Virus record (IMG/VR): IMGVR_UViG_3300046514_000260
Coordinates: 1 to 21,286 of that record
DNA: 21,286 bases
Strand: one strand, 5' to 3'
Source of the DNA: a virus
Of the stretch, positions 13,995 to 19,817 are shown in pieces; positions within the stretch are counted from its first letter, which is position 1, and every line of letters starts with the position of its first letter. The position numbers and the translations under genes were made by a program. The notes beneath the pieces were generated by a model. The model made no database searches. It had not been told where the DNA came from and saw nothing but the letters and a program-made list of their open reading frames with translations.

Positions 13995-14279
13995 ATGAAT
14001 CTTTACATTCACACAGCGCATCATGCCAGCTGGCAGGCCAGCAAATCCGAAGTGAGAGCATTGCTCGGGTGCGAACGGGACGCGCTGCCGGATGGAGGAA
14101 TGGACCCGCAGGACGTACAAGGGATCATCGTTTGGGTTGAGCCGAAGGACCGATTGAAGCGCACCAAGATCGGGCAACGATACTTTCACAGGGTGCTGGC
14201 GAAATGTCCTGCTTGCGGAGGGATCATGAGCGTCGGGCGCTTGCAACAACACAGCAAGATTCACCGGCGACCCGCGTAG
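13995..14279 (+). CDS. Small C2H2-type zinc-finger protein
   Basis: A 94-residue protein beginning MNLYIHTAHHASWQ, with GGAG seven bases upstream of the ATG. The C-terminal end holds a classic zinc-finger spacing, C-x2-C-x11-H-x3-H, starting CPACG and ending HSKIH, followed by a basic RRPA tail. The middle (DALPDGGMDPQDVQGIIVWVEP) is an uncharacterised helical/beta segment. A 106-codon upstream extension in the same frame looks like non-coding sequence and conflicts with the 13711 gene, so I dropped it. Possible roles are DNA or RNA binding; target unknown. The end of the gene overlaps one copy of the GGGTCGCCGG repeat. Confidence 0.75.
   Translation: MNLYIHTAHHASWQASKSEVRALLGCERDALPDGGMDPQDVQGIIVWVEPKDRLKRTKIGQRYFHRVLAKCPACGGIMSVGRLQQHSKIHRRPA
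14264..14276 (-). repeat. GGGTCGCCGG repeat, copy 4
   Basis: CCGGCGACCCGCG on the plus strand, identical to 13810-13822. It lies over the last codons of the zinc-finger gene. Confidence 0.6.
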
Positions 14280-14323
14280 GGAACCTTCCCAGGACCACGG
14301 CAAGTATCCAACCGGAGACAGCA

Positions 14324-14860
14324 TTGAAGTTTACAGAGATTGAACGCTGCAGGATCATTGCCCAGGATCGATTTGGGGTGATGCCAGATGTTACCATTGA
14401 CTGGGGCATTCGAGGGCTCACCGCCGGGCACTGTAAATACAAGGCCGGCGGGGCCAGCGAAATCTCGCTGAACGCGGACATTGCGTTGGCGGAGGGGGAA
14501 AAGTTCGCAGCCACAATCGCGCACGAGTACGCGCACGCGGTGGACTGGGCGCTGGACTTTCGCGAAGGGCATCGGCGGAAACAGGAGCATCATGGGTATC
14601 GCTGGCGCAGGATCATGGTAGCTTTCGGCCACCCGGCGACCCGTTGTCACAGCTATGAGAGCGCAGCGCCCGTTCGCATGGTGGAGAAGTTTCGCTATCG
14701 CTGCGCGTGCGGGCCGGTGCAGCTCGTAGGGCCAAAGGTTCACAGGAAGCTGCAACTCGGAGCGACGTACATTTGCAGGAAATGTAAACGGCGCCTCATC
14801 GCTGAAGCCACGATGACGGCAGAACAGCTATTGGCGAAGATCATGGGAGACGGAGAATGA
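14324..14860 (+). CDS. SprT-like zinc metallopeptidase
   Basis: A 178-residue protein using a TTG start (14324) with GGAGA about six bases upstream. The upstream part of this frame overlaps the zinc-finger gene and is not used. The catalytic motif HEYAH (residues 67-71, HExxH) is preceded by a conserved ISLNADIAL strand and followed by a second histidine in HHGYRWRRIM, as in SprT/Spartan proteases. A C-terminal zinc ribbon is made of CACG and CRKC pairs, matching the SprT zinc ribbon. Known members cleave DNA-protein crosslinks. The phage role, perhaps removing host proteins from DNA or processing replication blocks, is inference. The ATGA overlap links it to the next gene. Confidence 0.88.
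   Translation: MKFTEIERCRIIAQDRFGVMPDVTIDWGIRGLTAGHCKYKAGGASEISLNADIALAEGEKFAATIAHEYAHAVDWALDFREGHRRKQEHHGYRWRRIMVAFGHPATRCHSYESAAPVRMVEKFRYRCACGPVQLVGPKVHRKLQLGATYICRKCKRRLIAEATMTAEQLLAKIMGDGE
14633..14642 (-). repeat. GGGTCGCCGG repeat, copy 5
   Basis: CCGGCGACCC inside the SprT-like gene. Shorter match than the others. Confidence 0.5.
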
Positions 14861-15093
14861 ACAGACAGGAATGCGGGAAGTATATGCCCCGGGCGAAGCG
14901 GAAATGTCGCTTGCTCGCGGGTCACCGGGGATGCTGCCGGAACCAGTCGGTTTGGTACTGCGACACATGCAACAAACCCAGGACCGGGTTCCCGGCGGCC
15001 ACGGAGCCAGAGGCGGGCGTCGTGAGCTGTTTCATGTGCATGCTGCCAGATAACAAGTACTACGGGATAATCCCGGGAAGGAGAAAGCAATGA
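14857..15093 (+). CDS. Cys-rich small protein, paralogue of 18875-19108
   Basis: A 78-residue protein, started four bases inside the SprT-like gene (ATGA). Conserved boxes: CGKYMPRAKRKCRLLAGHRG, VWYCDTCNKP, GFPA and CFMCMLPDNKYYG. They match the protein at 18875-19108 nearly position by position (MPRA-x-x-KCRLLAGHRGC, VWYCDxC, CFMC-x-LP). Two CxxC pairs plus additional cysteines imply one or two zinc sites. I do not recognise a named family. Function unknown. The sister gene sits 4 kb away in the same strand block. Confidence 0.8.
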   Translation: MNRQECGKYMPRAKRKCRLLAGHRGCCRNQSVWYCDTCNKPRTGFPAATEPEAGVVSCFMCMLPDNKYYGIIPGRRKQ

Positions 15094-15344
15094 CGGAGCC
15101 AGCGAGCGGAGCGAGAAAAGCGCTGAATGGGGACAACACCCGCCCTTTCCGGTTGCGCGATGATGCCGCGAACCTGGACATGCGGGGCAGGTACTACAAG
15201 CACAAGAGGTCGGCGCACCACGCCGCGATGCTGTTCTGCGACAAGTGGGCGCCGATCGGGCGGACGATCACAGTCTACAACCACGAAACGACCCACGAGT
15301 CTGGGACGTACAAGCGCACGGTGAAAGGAGTGACCATCATATGA
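15090..15344 (+). CDS. Unrecognised phage protein (84 aa)
   Basis: An 84-residue basic protein. It starts four bases inside its neighbour (ATGA). The N-terminal segment EPASGARKALNG coincides with a 22-bp dispersed repeat. The C-terminus is beta-like (GRTITVYNHETTHESGTYKR, VKGVTII). No domain recognised. Its coupled position in the run of overlapping genes supports its reality more than its composition does. Confidence 0.65.
   Translation: MTEPASGARKALNGDNTRPFRLRDDAANLDMRGRYYKHKRSAHHAAMLFCDKWAPIGRTITVYNHETTHESGTYKRTVKGVTII
15102..15123 (+). repeat. GCGAG...GCGAGAAAAGCGC mini-repeat, copy 3
   Basis: A 22-bp sequence identical to 15711-15732 (starts GCGAGCGGAGCGAG). In both genes the same frame encodes PASGARKA, though the two proteins are otherwise unrelated. 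Confidence 0.8.
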
Positions 15345-15631
15345 GAAAGAAAGCGGAAGTCAAGCAAGAGAGCCAGGAAGATAAGGACCTGGCGATGATG
15401 AGCGACCCGCGTCTCTGGCCGCGTTGGCCCTGGCTGCCCATGAAGCGCCACGGGAAAGATGGGTTGGAATGCGCGACCTTGCACGCGGACGCATACGCGG
15501 ACAAGCCAAACATGCTGTACACCATCACGCTGTACGAGATCAAGACCTACTTCCCGACGCCGGAGATGCCCAAGACCAAGGAGTATCCCAACTTCGCCGC
15601 CATGCTGCAAGATGGCTGGGAGGTGGACTGA
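15341..15631 (+). CDS. Unrecognised phage protein (96 aa)
   Basis: A 96-residue protein starting at 15341, with a 4-base overlap with the previous gene (ATATGA). The body contains LWPRWPWLPMKRHGKDGLEC and a beta-rich stretch MLYTITLYEIKTYFPTP ending in DGWEVD. Trp and Pro-rich around residues 25-35. The ribosome site AGGAG is a little distant (11-12 bases). No domain recognised. It is one of several small soluble early proteins of unknown role. Confidence 0.7.
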   Translation: MRKKAEVKQESQEDKDLAMMSDPRLWPRWPWLPMKRHGKDGLECATLHADAYADKPNMLYTITLYEIKTYFPTPEMPKTKEYPNFAAMLQDGWEVD

Positions 15632-15632
15632 A

Positions 15633-15815
15633 ATGCCACGCGGAATCTACGAAAGGAAGCCAAAGGGAGCAGCCGCGAAAGCGGTTGTTCCTATTCACGA
15701 CTTGATACCCGCGAGCGGAGCGAGAAAAGCGCCCCCGCGGGTACGGCTGAATGGCCAAGCCCCGATCACGGTGCAGTTCGGGAAGATCAAGATAACGATA
15801 GAGGTGGATCAATGA
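15633..15815 (+). CDS. Small basic phage protein (60 aa)
   Basis: A 60-residue protein starting one base after the previous stop. It begins MPRGIYERKPKG, a frequent opening of small phage DNA-associated proteins, is basic in the N-terminal half, and ends with a compact beta segment (ITVQFGKIKITIEVDQ). A 22-bp dispersed repeat lies in its middle (ASGARKA). The ribosome site GGAGG is nine bases upstream. DNA binding is an inference from charge and opening motif only. Confidence 0.7.
   Translation: MPRGIYERKPKGAAAKAVVPIHDLIPASGARKAPPRVRLNGQAPITVQFGKIKITIEVDQ
15711..15732 (+). repeat. GCGAG...GCGAGAAAAGCGC mini-repeat, copy 4
   Basis: A 22-bp sequence identical to 15102-15123 and encoding the same peptide context in a different protein. 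Confidence 0.8.
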
Positions 15816-15976
15816 CCGACTTCAGGAACGTGCAGATGCTGGATATTACAGCGCCGGAGTTTGTGCAAGTGGAGTGGGACAGCGAGCGAAAAGTACTGTA
15901 TGTGCATGTGGATGGCGTGTCAGTGCTGCGGTGCTGCCGCGTCAAGGAGATCGAGATTTCAGGAGCAAGGAAATGA
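15812..15976 (+). CDS. Very small phage protein (54 aa)
   Basis: A 54-residue protein found by reading the sequence directly. The ATG overlaps the preceding stop (ATGA) and the TGA stop overlaps the next start (ATGA), so it is clamped between two genes. Most of it is a compact beta-type region (FVQVEWDSERKVLYVHVDGV), then a CC pair and a basic end (ISGARK). No family recognised. The clean coupling on both sides is the main support. Confidence 0.7.
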   Translation: MTDFRNVQMLDITAPEFVQVEWDSERKVLYVHVDGVSVLRCCRVKEIEISGARK

Positions 15977-16233
15977 ACTTCAGCGACCTACCCCCGCCGG
16001 TCAAGGAAGCGCTTGACAACAGGCCCAACGACGTGCCAGGCATGACCATCGGGGAGATATTCGACGCCTGGTGCGATTATGAAGGATTGATCCACTGGGG
16101 CCCCAAGCTGCGTACCCTCTGGCTCGAGCTGCAGCGCCTGCAGTCCATCGACGCCCGGCGGGTCGCGGCCAGGAATCTCGAGCGCCACCTGCGTGAGCAG
16201 GACATTACAGGAGAAAGCGATGCCCCGCAGTAA
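15973..16233 (+). CDS. Unrecognised phage protein (86 aa)
   Basis: An 86-residue, mostly helical protein (LPPPVKEALDNRPNDVPGM, WCDYEGLIHWGPKLRTLWLE, then an Arg-rich helix RRVAARNLERHLREQD). The start at 15973 has AGGAG seven bases before it and overlaps the previous stop. Function unknown; a nucleic-acid-binding or dimerising helix could be suggested by the Arg-rich end but is not shown. Confidence 0.72.
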   Translation: MNFSDLPPPVKEALDNRPNDVPGMTIGEIFDAWCDYEGLIHWGPKLRTLWLELQRLQSIDARRVAARNLERHLREQDITGESDAPQ

Positions 16234-16684
16234 GAACGTCAACACTTACCCAAAGGCGCTCTGGCAGATCTGCGAGCGCTGCGCCGTCGGGAAGGAGGAA
16301 TTCGCTGTCGAAGTGGAAAGCATTCAAAAGGCGCTTTCCCTCCAAGGTAAATTCTACGCCTTCCGAGGCGCGTTGCGCCAGGAATACGAGCGCGTGGCTG
16401 GGAAGAAGAAAGACCCAGCGTGGGAAGAGAAGCTTCAGGCCTATCTCGAGTTCAGCGCGCAGACAGTGTGCTGGGTGGACAGGCCCGGGCCACATGACCT
16501 GGGGAGGCAGCTCGTTGGTCCCGCGAAGGTACGCTTCGTGCACAGGGACAACACGCCTTCGAGCGAGCTGTTTGATAGGATACTGGCGTCGGGCAGGACA
16601 CAGGGGGAGGTTGCTGACAAAATGGACGAGAGTATACAGGAGCTGTTAGGTAAGCTGCATCCCGGCGCTCTAAAGGAGTCCTGA
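16220..16684 (+). CDS. Unrecognised phage protein (154 aa)
   Basis: A 154-residue protein starting MPRSKNVNTYPKALWQICER, with AGGAG six bases upstream and a 14-nt overlap with the previous gene. It is mainly helical and charged; GKFYAFRGALRQEYERVAGKK resembles a nucleic-acid-binding basic helix pair, and the C-terminus is a helix (DESIQELLGKLHPGALKE). No family recognised. The region around it changes from GC-rich early genes to a more AT-rich neighbour. Confidence 0.72.
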   Translation: MPRSKNVNTYPKALWQICERCAVGKEEFAVEVESIQKALSLQGKFYAFRGALRQEYERVAGKKKDPAWEEKLQAYLEFSAQTVCWVDRPGPHDLGRQLVGPAKVRFVHRDNTPSSELFDRILASGRTQGEVADKMDESIQELLGKLHPGALKES

Positions 16685-16685
16685 C

Positions 16686-17066
16686 ATGAGCGGCAGGCAC
16701 ATGAGCGACAAGGAATCATACAGGGAAAAGATTAGGATACTGATAGGATTCAAGCTACAGTATCCTCTTGAAGAAGACAAGCTATCATTCATCCAAAGAT
16801 TTGAGAAGGACAATCCTTGGATGATAAACAAGCCGGTAGTAGTGCTGCTTAAAGCAGGGCAGGTAGATCGTGCGTTTGGGGAGTTAGAGAAGCAGCTGAG
16901 CGGATACAGGTTCAACATGACTGGTCATACGAAGGAGGAATATGCGAACGTCCTAGGGTTTTCCTTGGATGAACTTGGGGACCCAGAGGACAAGCGACGC
17001 CGGGAAGAACACAGGGCAAAGCACGACAGAACTAAATGGAAGCTTGAGAGCCCAGATAAAAAATAA
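16686..17066 (+). CDS. Unrecognised phage protein (126 aa), lower GC
   Basis: A 126-residue, highly charged helical protein (SYREKIRILIGFKLQYPLEE, FIQRFEKDNPWMIN, EDKRRREEHRAKHDRTKW). The start has AAGGAG with seven bases spacing and lies one base after the upstream stop. Its codon use includes many ATA and AGG codons and is visibly more AT-rich than its neighbours, which suggests separate origin. The next element is a strong promoter. No domain recognised. Confidence 0.75.
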   Translation: MSGRHMSDKESYREKIRILIGFKLQYPLEEDKLSFIQRFEKDNPWMINKPVVVLLKAGQVDRAFGELEKQLSGYRFNMTGHTKEEYANVLGFSLDELGDPEDKRRREEHRAKHDRTKWKLESPDKK

Positions 17067-17079
17067 TTCGTCAAAGTGC

Positions 17080-17108
17080 TTGACACACTTCCCCGCGCAT
17101 GATACGAT
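17080..17108 (+). promoter_or_regulatory. Promoter for gene 17200
   Basis: TTGACA (17080-17085), a 17-bp spacer ending in TGA, and TACGAT (17103-17108), followed by GGG. Transcription would give a leader of about 85 nt before the ATG at 17200, containing a CCACCCCG/GTGG hairpin. Confidence 0.82.
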
Positions 17109-17199
17109 GGGTTTCGTTGAGGCGGTCCTAGCAACCTGCCCAACACCGACAGCCACCCCGGACAGTGGTGGCACAACGCAGTAACTCAGGAGAAAGAAA

Positions 17200-17868
17200 A
17201 TGGCTGAAGCACAAGTTGCAAAGGGAACGAAGGGTAAGGAAACCCCGGCGGCAGTGGTCGCGCAAGGCGCTGTGCCCGCAGGTGATGGCGCAGCCCCGGC
17301 CACGAAGAAGGCGGCGACGCCTGTCAACTCCGTCAAGATGACCGACGGCACGATTGTGGACTTCCCGGGCAAGCGCCGGCTGCAAAAGTCCACGTTCATC
17401 ACGGAAGCCGGTGAAGTGACCGTGCGGATGGACTTCCTCAACGGGGAAACGCGGACCTTCACGCCCCGCAAGGATATGTACCCGATCTACGTCGGGCACG
17501 GAGCGGAGCAGAAGTTGGGCGATGAGATGGCTGGCATCGACGACCTGGATGACGCCATCCTCGCAGTCGACAACCTCATCGAGAACCTGAACAAGGGCGA
17601 ATGGAAGCAGAAGGGCGACGCCAGCGGCATGGCGGGAACCAGCATCCTGCTCAAGGCGATGGTCGAGTACACTGGCAAGGCGACCGAGCTGGTCAAGGAG
17701 TTCCTGAAGGACAAGACGCCGGCGGAAAAGGCCGCGCTGAAGACCTCCAAGATCCCCAACAAGGCCGGCGTTACGATCAAGCAAATCGCCGATCGGCTGG
17801 AGGAAGAGAAGGCAGCGCGTGGCAGCAAGGCAGACGCAGCCACGTTGCTGGCAGGATTCGCGGCCTGA
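17200..17868 (+). CDS. Unrecognised phage protein (222 aa), paralogue of 12667-13158
   Basis: A 222-residue protein in three parts: an Ala/Lys/Pro-rich flexible N-terminus (1-45), a beta-type stretch (STFITEAGEVTVRMDFLNGE, near 65-90), and a helical C-terminal half beginning YVGHGAEQKLGD and ending DAATLLAGF. This half aligns by eye with the 163-residue protein encoded at 12667-13158. The gene has its own strong promoter and terminator, so it may be highly expressed. Some podophages produce such abundant early proteins that bind DNA or host factors, but no motif here says so. Ribosome site: GGAGA with eight bases spacing. Confidence 0.85.
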   Translation: MAEAQVAKGTKGKETPAAVVAQGAVPAGDGAAPATKKAATPVNSVKMTDGTIVDFPGKRRLQKSTFITEAGEVTVRMDFLNGETRTFTPRKDMYPIYVGHGAEQKLGDEMAGIDDLDDAILAVDNLIENLNKGEWKQKGDASGMAGTSILLKAMVEYTGKATELVKEFLKDKTPAEKAALKTSKIPNKAGVTIKQIADRLEEEKAARGSKADAATLLAGFAA

Positions 17869-17971
17869 GGCTTATGTCTCGGCTGGCTGCGATACACTGA
17901 GCGCACACAAGCACACGGCTGAGGTTCGTCTCCGTCCCGAAGCGTAGTGCGGTCTAGCGTGAAGTGGGCAG

Positions 17972-18012
17972 AGCCCCTAGGTTAACCTGTCGGTGCCTGG
18001 GGGCTTTGTTTT
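17972..18012 (+). terminator. Terminator after gene 17200
   Basis: Stem AGCCCCTAGG (17972-17981) pairs with CCTGGGGGCT (17996-18005) over 10 bp with one G-U pair, loop 14 nt, then TTGTTTT (18006-18012). It lies about 100 nt after the stop codon. Confidence 0.88.
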
Positions 18013-18015
18013 GCC

Positions 18016-18029
18016 CGCGCGCAAGCGCG
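18016..18029 (+). promoter_or_regulatory. CGCGC-GCAA-GCGCG hairpin before the membrane gene
   Basis: A 5-bp stem with a GCAA tetraloop just ahead of the ribosome site (TGGAGG, 18035-18040). It may limit read-through or initiation for the small membrane protein. Confidence 0.45.
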
Positions 18030-18046
18030 TTAACTGGAGGTCTACC

Positions 18047-18211
18047 ATGCTAGTAACCAGTCTCATCATTCTGGTGTTCGCACTGGTGTTTGCACTGATC
18101 GAGGCGTTCAAGGGAGCAACAGGTATTCGGCCCGCGAACTTTGGCTGGCTGGCACTCGCGTTGCTGATCCTCGAACAGATCTTCTTTCACGGGCAGACAT
18201 TGCTCAAGTAA
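18047..18211 (+). CDS. Small two-helix membrane protein (54 aa)
   Basis: A 54-residue protein with two hydrophobic helices: LIILVFALVFALIEAF and NFGWLALALLILEQIFF. The start (18047) has a consensus TGGAGG seven bases upstream. Similar two-helix small proteins are common in phage early regions and have no known function; holin is possible by size, but there is no lysis cassette nearby. It sits between a terminator and the next promoter, so it may be expressed by read-through. Confidence 0.7.
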   Translation: MLVTSLIILVFALVFALIEAFKGATGIRPANFGWLALALLILEQIFFHGQTLLK

Positions 18212-18235
18212 TTGCACAGAGATGCAGTGCAGCGG

Positions 18236-18264
18236 TTGACTTCTTAACGGGTTCGTGATATTGT
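18236..18264 (+). promoter_or_regulatory. Promoter for gene 18324
   Basis: TTGACT (18236-18241), a 17-bp spacer ending in TGA, and TATTGT (18259-18264), followed by GGG. The leader that follows can fold into a nested structure: GGGTTA with TGACCC outside and GGTGGC with GCCATC inside. Confidence 0.75.
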
Positions 18265-18323
18265 GGGTTATCGGGTGGCGGAAATTGCCATCTGGTGACC
18301 CACTAACTTTGAACGGAGACGAA

Positions 18324-18875
18324 ATGCAACGCGAGCAGGATGAGATGGAGGAAGCCACCATCCTCGAAGAGGATGAGGTCGAGGCACTGGTTCCCGGCGA
18401 GCCACCCGAGGACGAGCCGAGCAAGGTCGAGGAGCTGAACTCGCTCCGGGACTTGCTCAATCAAGCCACCGCGCAATCCGCCGAGGAGAAGCGCCTCAAG
18501 GCAGCGCGCAAGCGCCTCGTCCAGATCCAGCGCCACAACCACCCAGATCAGCAACAGGAGCAAATGGATTTGCTGGTCGAGATTAACAACTTGGAGGAGA
18601 AGCGAGTATGGCACACGGTCGGGTGCGTGGCGCTGTTCTATAAGCAAGTGTGCGGCACATGCCAGACCACGCACGAGTTCTTCATGGGATGGTTTACTGT
18701 CCGCACACACGCCACCGACAAGCACCTGCGGGATCTGAAAGCCGGCGAGCCGAACGAGCCCCTGCCACGGTGGGCAGAAGTCATGGATCGCGGGATCGTG
18801 CCGGTCTGTGCGAAGTGCTGTGAACTGCGCATCGCAGCGGAAGTGGCGATGGGCTACTACCCAGGGGTCGAGTGA
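18324..18875 (+). CDS. Acidic phage protein with C-terminal CxxC pairs
   Basis: A 183-residue protein with an acidic, helical N-terminus (EEATILEEDEVEAL, PEDEPSKVEELNSLRDLL), then a basic coil, and a C-terminal metal-binding type module: CGTC near residue 112 and CAKC near 163. The middle contains FFMGWFTVRTHATDKHLRD. The start has GGAGACG upstream and the gene sits behind its own promoter. The next gene begins at its stop codon (TGATG), a coupled pair of Cys-containing proteins. No family recognised. Confidence 0.75.
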   Translation: MQREQDEMEEATILEEDEVEALVPGEPPEDEPSKVEELNSLRDLLNQATAQSAEEKRLKAARKRLVQIQRHNHPDQQQEQMDLLVEINNLEEKRVWHTVGCVALFYKQVCGTCQTTHEFFMGWFTVRTHATDKHLRDLKAGEPNEPLPRWAEVMDRGIVPVCAKCCELRIAAEVAMGYYPGVE

Positions 18876-19108
18876 TGGCGGAGAAGAAAGTATGCGGGCA
18901 TTTCATGCCCAGGGCGGATACGAAGTGCCGATTGCTCGCCGGGCACCGGGGCTGCCATCGCGCGCGGGTATGGTACTGTGATGGCTGTGGCAAGCCCCAG
19001 GCAGGGTTCCCGGCGGTGCGCAGTGAGGAGTACGGCGACCATTGCTTCATGTGCTGCCTGCCAGAGCGCAAGTACTGGGGCTTGATCCCGGCGAGGAAGC
19101 AGGCATGA
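18875..19108 (+). CDS. Cys-rich small protein, paralogue of 14857-15093
   Basis: A 77-residue protein; ATG at 18875 shares bases with the preceding TGA. Boxes MPRADTKCRLLAGHRGCHR, VWYCDGCGKP, GFPA and CFMCCLPERKYWG match the protein at 14857 at most conserved positions. Both proteins have two CxxC pairs plus extra cysteines. Duplicate copies of a small protein in one phage region suggest divergence of partner specificity; function unknown. Confidence 0.8.
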   Translation: MAEKKVCGHFMPRADTKCRLLAGHRGCHRARVWYCDGCGKPQAGFPAVRSEEYGDHCFMCCLPERKYWGLIPARKQA

Positions 19109-19281
19109 AAACCTATCTTGGAGACAGCGTATACGCGGACTTCCAGGATGGACAGATTATTCTCACAACCGAGAATGGACTGTCAACGGACCCCAGCAAC
19201 ACAATTATTTTGGAGCCGGAAGTATATGTAGCTCTAACTTGGTTTGTTGCTAAACTCACTCGAAAGGAGGGGACCGAATGA
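19105..19281 (+). CDS. Small conserved phage protein MKTYLGD-type (58 aa)
   Basis: A 58-residue protein. It starts MKTYLGDSVYADFQDGQIIL and continues TTENGL then LEPEVYVALTWF. This opening (MKTYLGDxVYxxF...TTENG...LEPEVYxAL) is a small conserved phage family that I recognise by sequence, without a known function. ATG overlaps the upstream stop; its TGA overlaps the next ATG. Confidence 0.8.
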   Translation: MKTYLGDSVYADFQDGQIILTTENGLSTDPSNTIILEPEVYVALTWFVAKLTRKEGTE

Positions 19282-19502
19282 AGTCAATCCTCGATCCAAG
19301 CTTCAAGTACGTCAGTAGCACGCACACTGACATTCGCAAGACCTTTAAACGACTGAGAAAGGAGATGGAAGATGGGAAGGAGAGCGAAGCTGGATCGGCC
19401 GGTGCATGTGCATCTGAAGCTCCCGGCTCCGTTGATCGGGGAGGTATCGTTACTTCTCTGGTCGGACGCGCACGGAAGAGTCCCGCTGGGCAAGTTGAGT
19501 GA
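19278..19502 (+). CDS. Small phage protein MKSILDPSFKY-type (74 aa)
   Basis: A 74-residue protein. The N-terminal 35 residues (MKSILDPSFKYVSSTHTDIR, then KTFKRLRKEMED) match a small phage family I recognise. The remainder is Gly/Ser/Ala-rich and low in structure. AAGGAGG is well placed. The C-terminal 131 nt overlap the next gene (19372) out of frame. Either the family core ends early and the tail is only tolerated, or a frame problem removed a stop. Function unknown. Confidence 0.65.
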   Translation: MKSILDPSFKYVSSTHTDIRKTFKRLRKEMEDGKESEAGSAGACASEAPGSVDRGGIVTSLVGRARKSPAGQVE

Positions 19503-19581
19503 GTTCTTCGAACTCGCGATTCGGGAAAAGCTCGAGAGGGTCAAGCAAGCCATGCGTCAACCGGAAATGGAGGAAGCGTAA
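19372..19581 (+). CDS. Small phage protein, WSD-type (69 aa)
   Basis: A 69-residue protein (MGRRAKLDRPVHVHLKLPAP, LIGEVSLLLWSDAHGRVPLG, KLSEFFELAIREKLERV). It is basic at the N-terminus and helical after. The pattern 'L-x-L-x-L-WSD-x-x-GRVP-x-G-x-x-x-FF' is one I know from short phage proteins (function unassigned). It has its own AAGGAG eight bases upstream, which argues that this frame, not only the overlapping 19278 frame, is translated. The next gene begins at its last base (TAATGG). Confidence 0.75.
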   Translation: MGRRAKLDRPVHVHLKLPAPLIGEVSLLLWSDAHGRVPLGKLSEFFELAIREKLERVKQAMRQPEMEEA

Positions 19582-19817
19582 TGGAACAAGCTGAAATGGA
19601 TGGACTGCCCGTCCAGGCCATGATCGACATTTGGCGGCAGAAAGCGATCGCGGGCACGCTCAGCGACGATGAGCTGAAGCACGCCGTGCAGGTCATCCGG
19701 GAGGATCGAATCGCGGCAGCTGCCCTCGGACTCGCCCGGAAGAGCAAGGCTCCCCCGCGGTCGGCCGAGGAACTGCTCGCGGGTTTCCTGGGCAGCGAAG
19801 AGGCGGGAGATCTGTGA
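19581..19817 (+). CDS. Small helical phage protein (78 aa)
   Basis: A 78-residue protein, mostly helical: VQAMIDIWRQKAIAGTLSDDELKHAVQVIREDR, then AAAALGLARKSKAPPRSAEELLAGF. The 'GTLSDDEL...AV..IREDR' pattern recurs in short phage early proteins; no function known to me. Starts within the preceding stop (TAATGG). Confidence 0.75.
   Translation: MEQAEMDGLPVQAMIDIWRQKAIAGTLSDDELKHAVQVIREDRIAAAALGLARKSKAPPRSAEELLAGFLGSEEAGDL

Noticed and set aside
17128-17784. A 218-codon minus-strand open frame opposite gene 17200
   Set aside because: No ribosome site; Leu/Arg/Val-rich shadow of the plus-strand gene, which has promoter, terminator and a paralogue.
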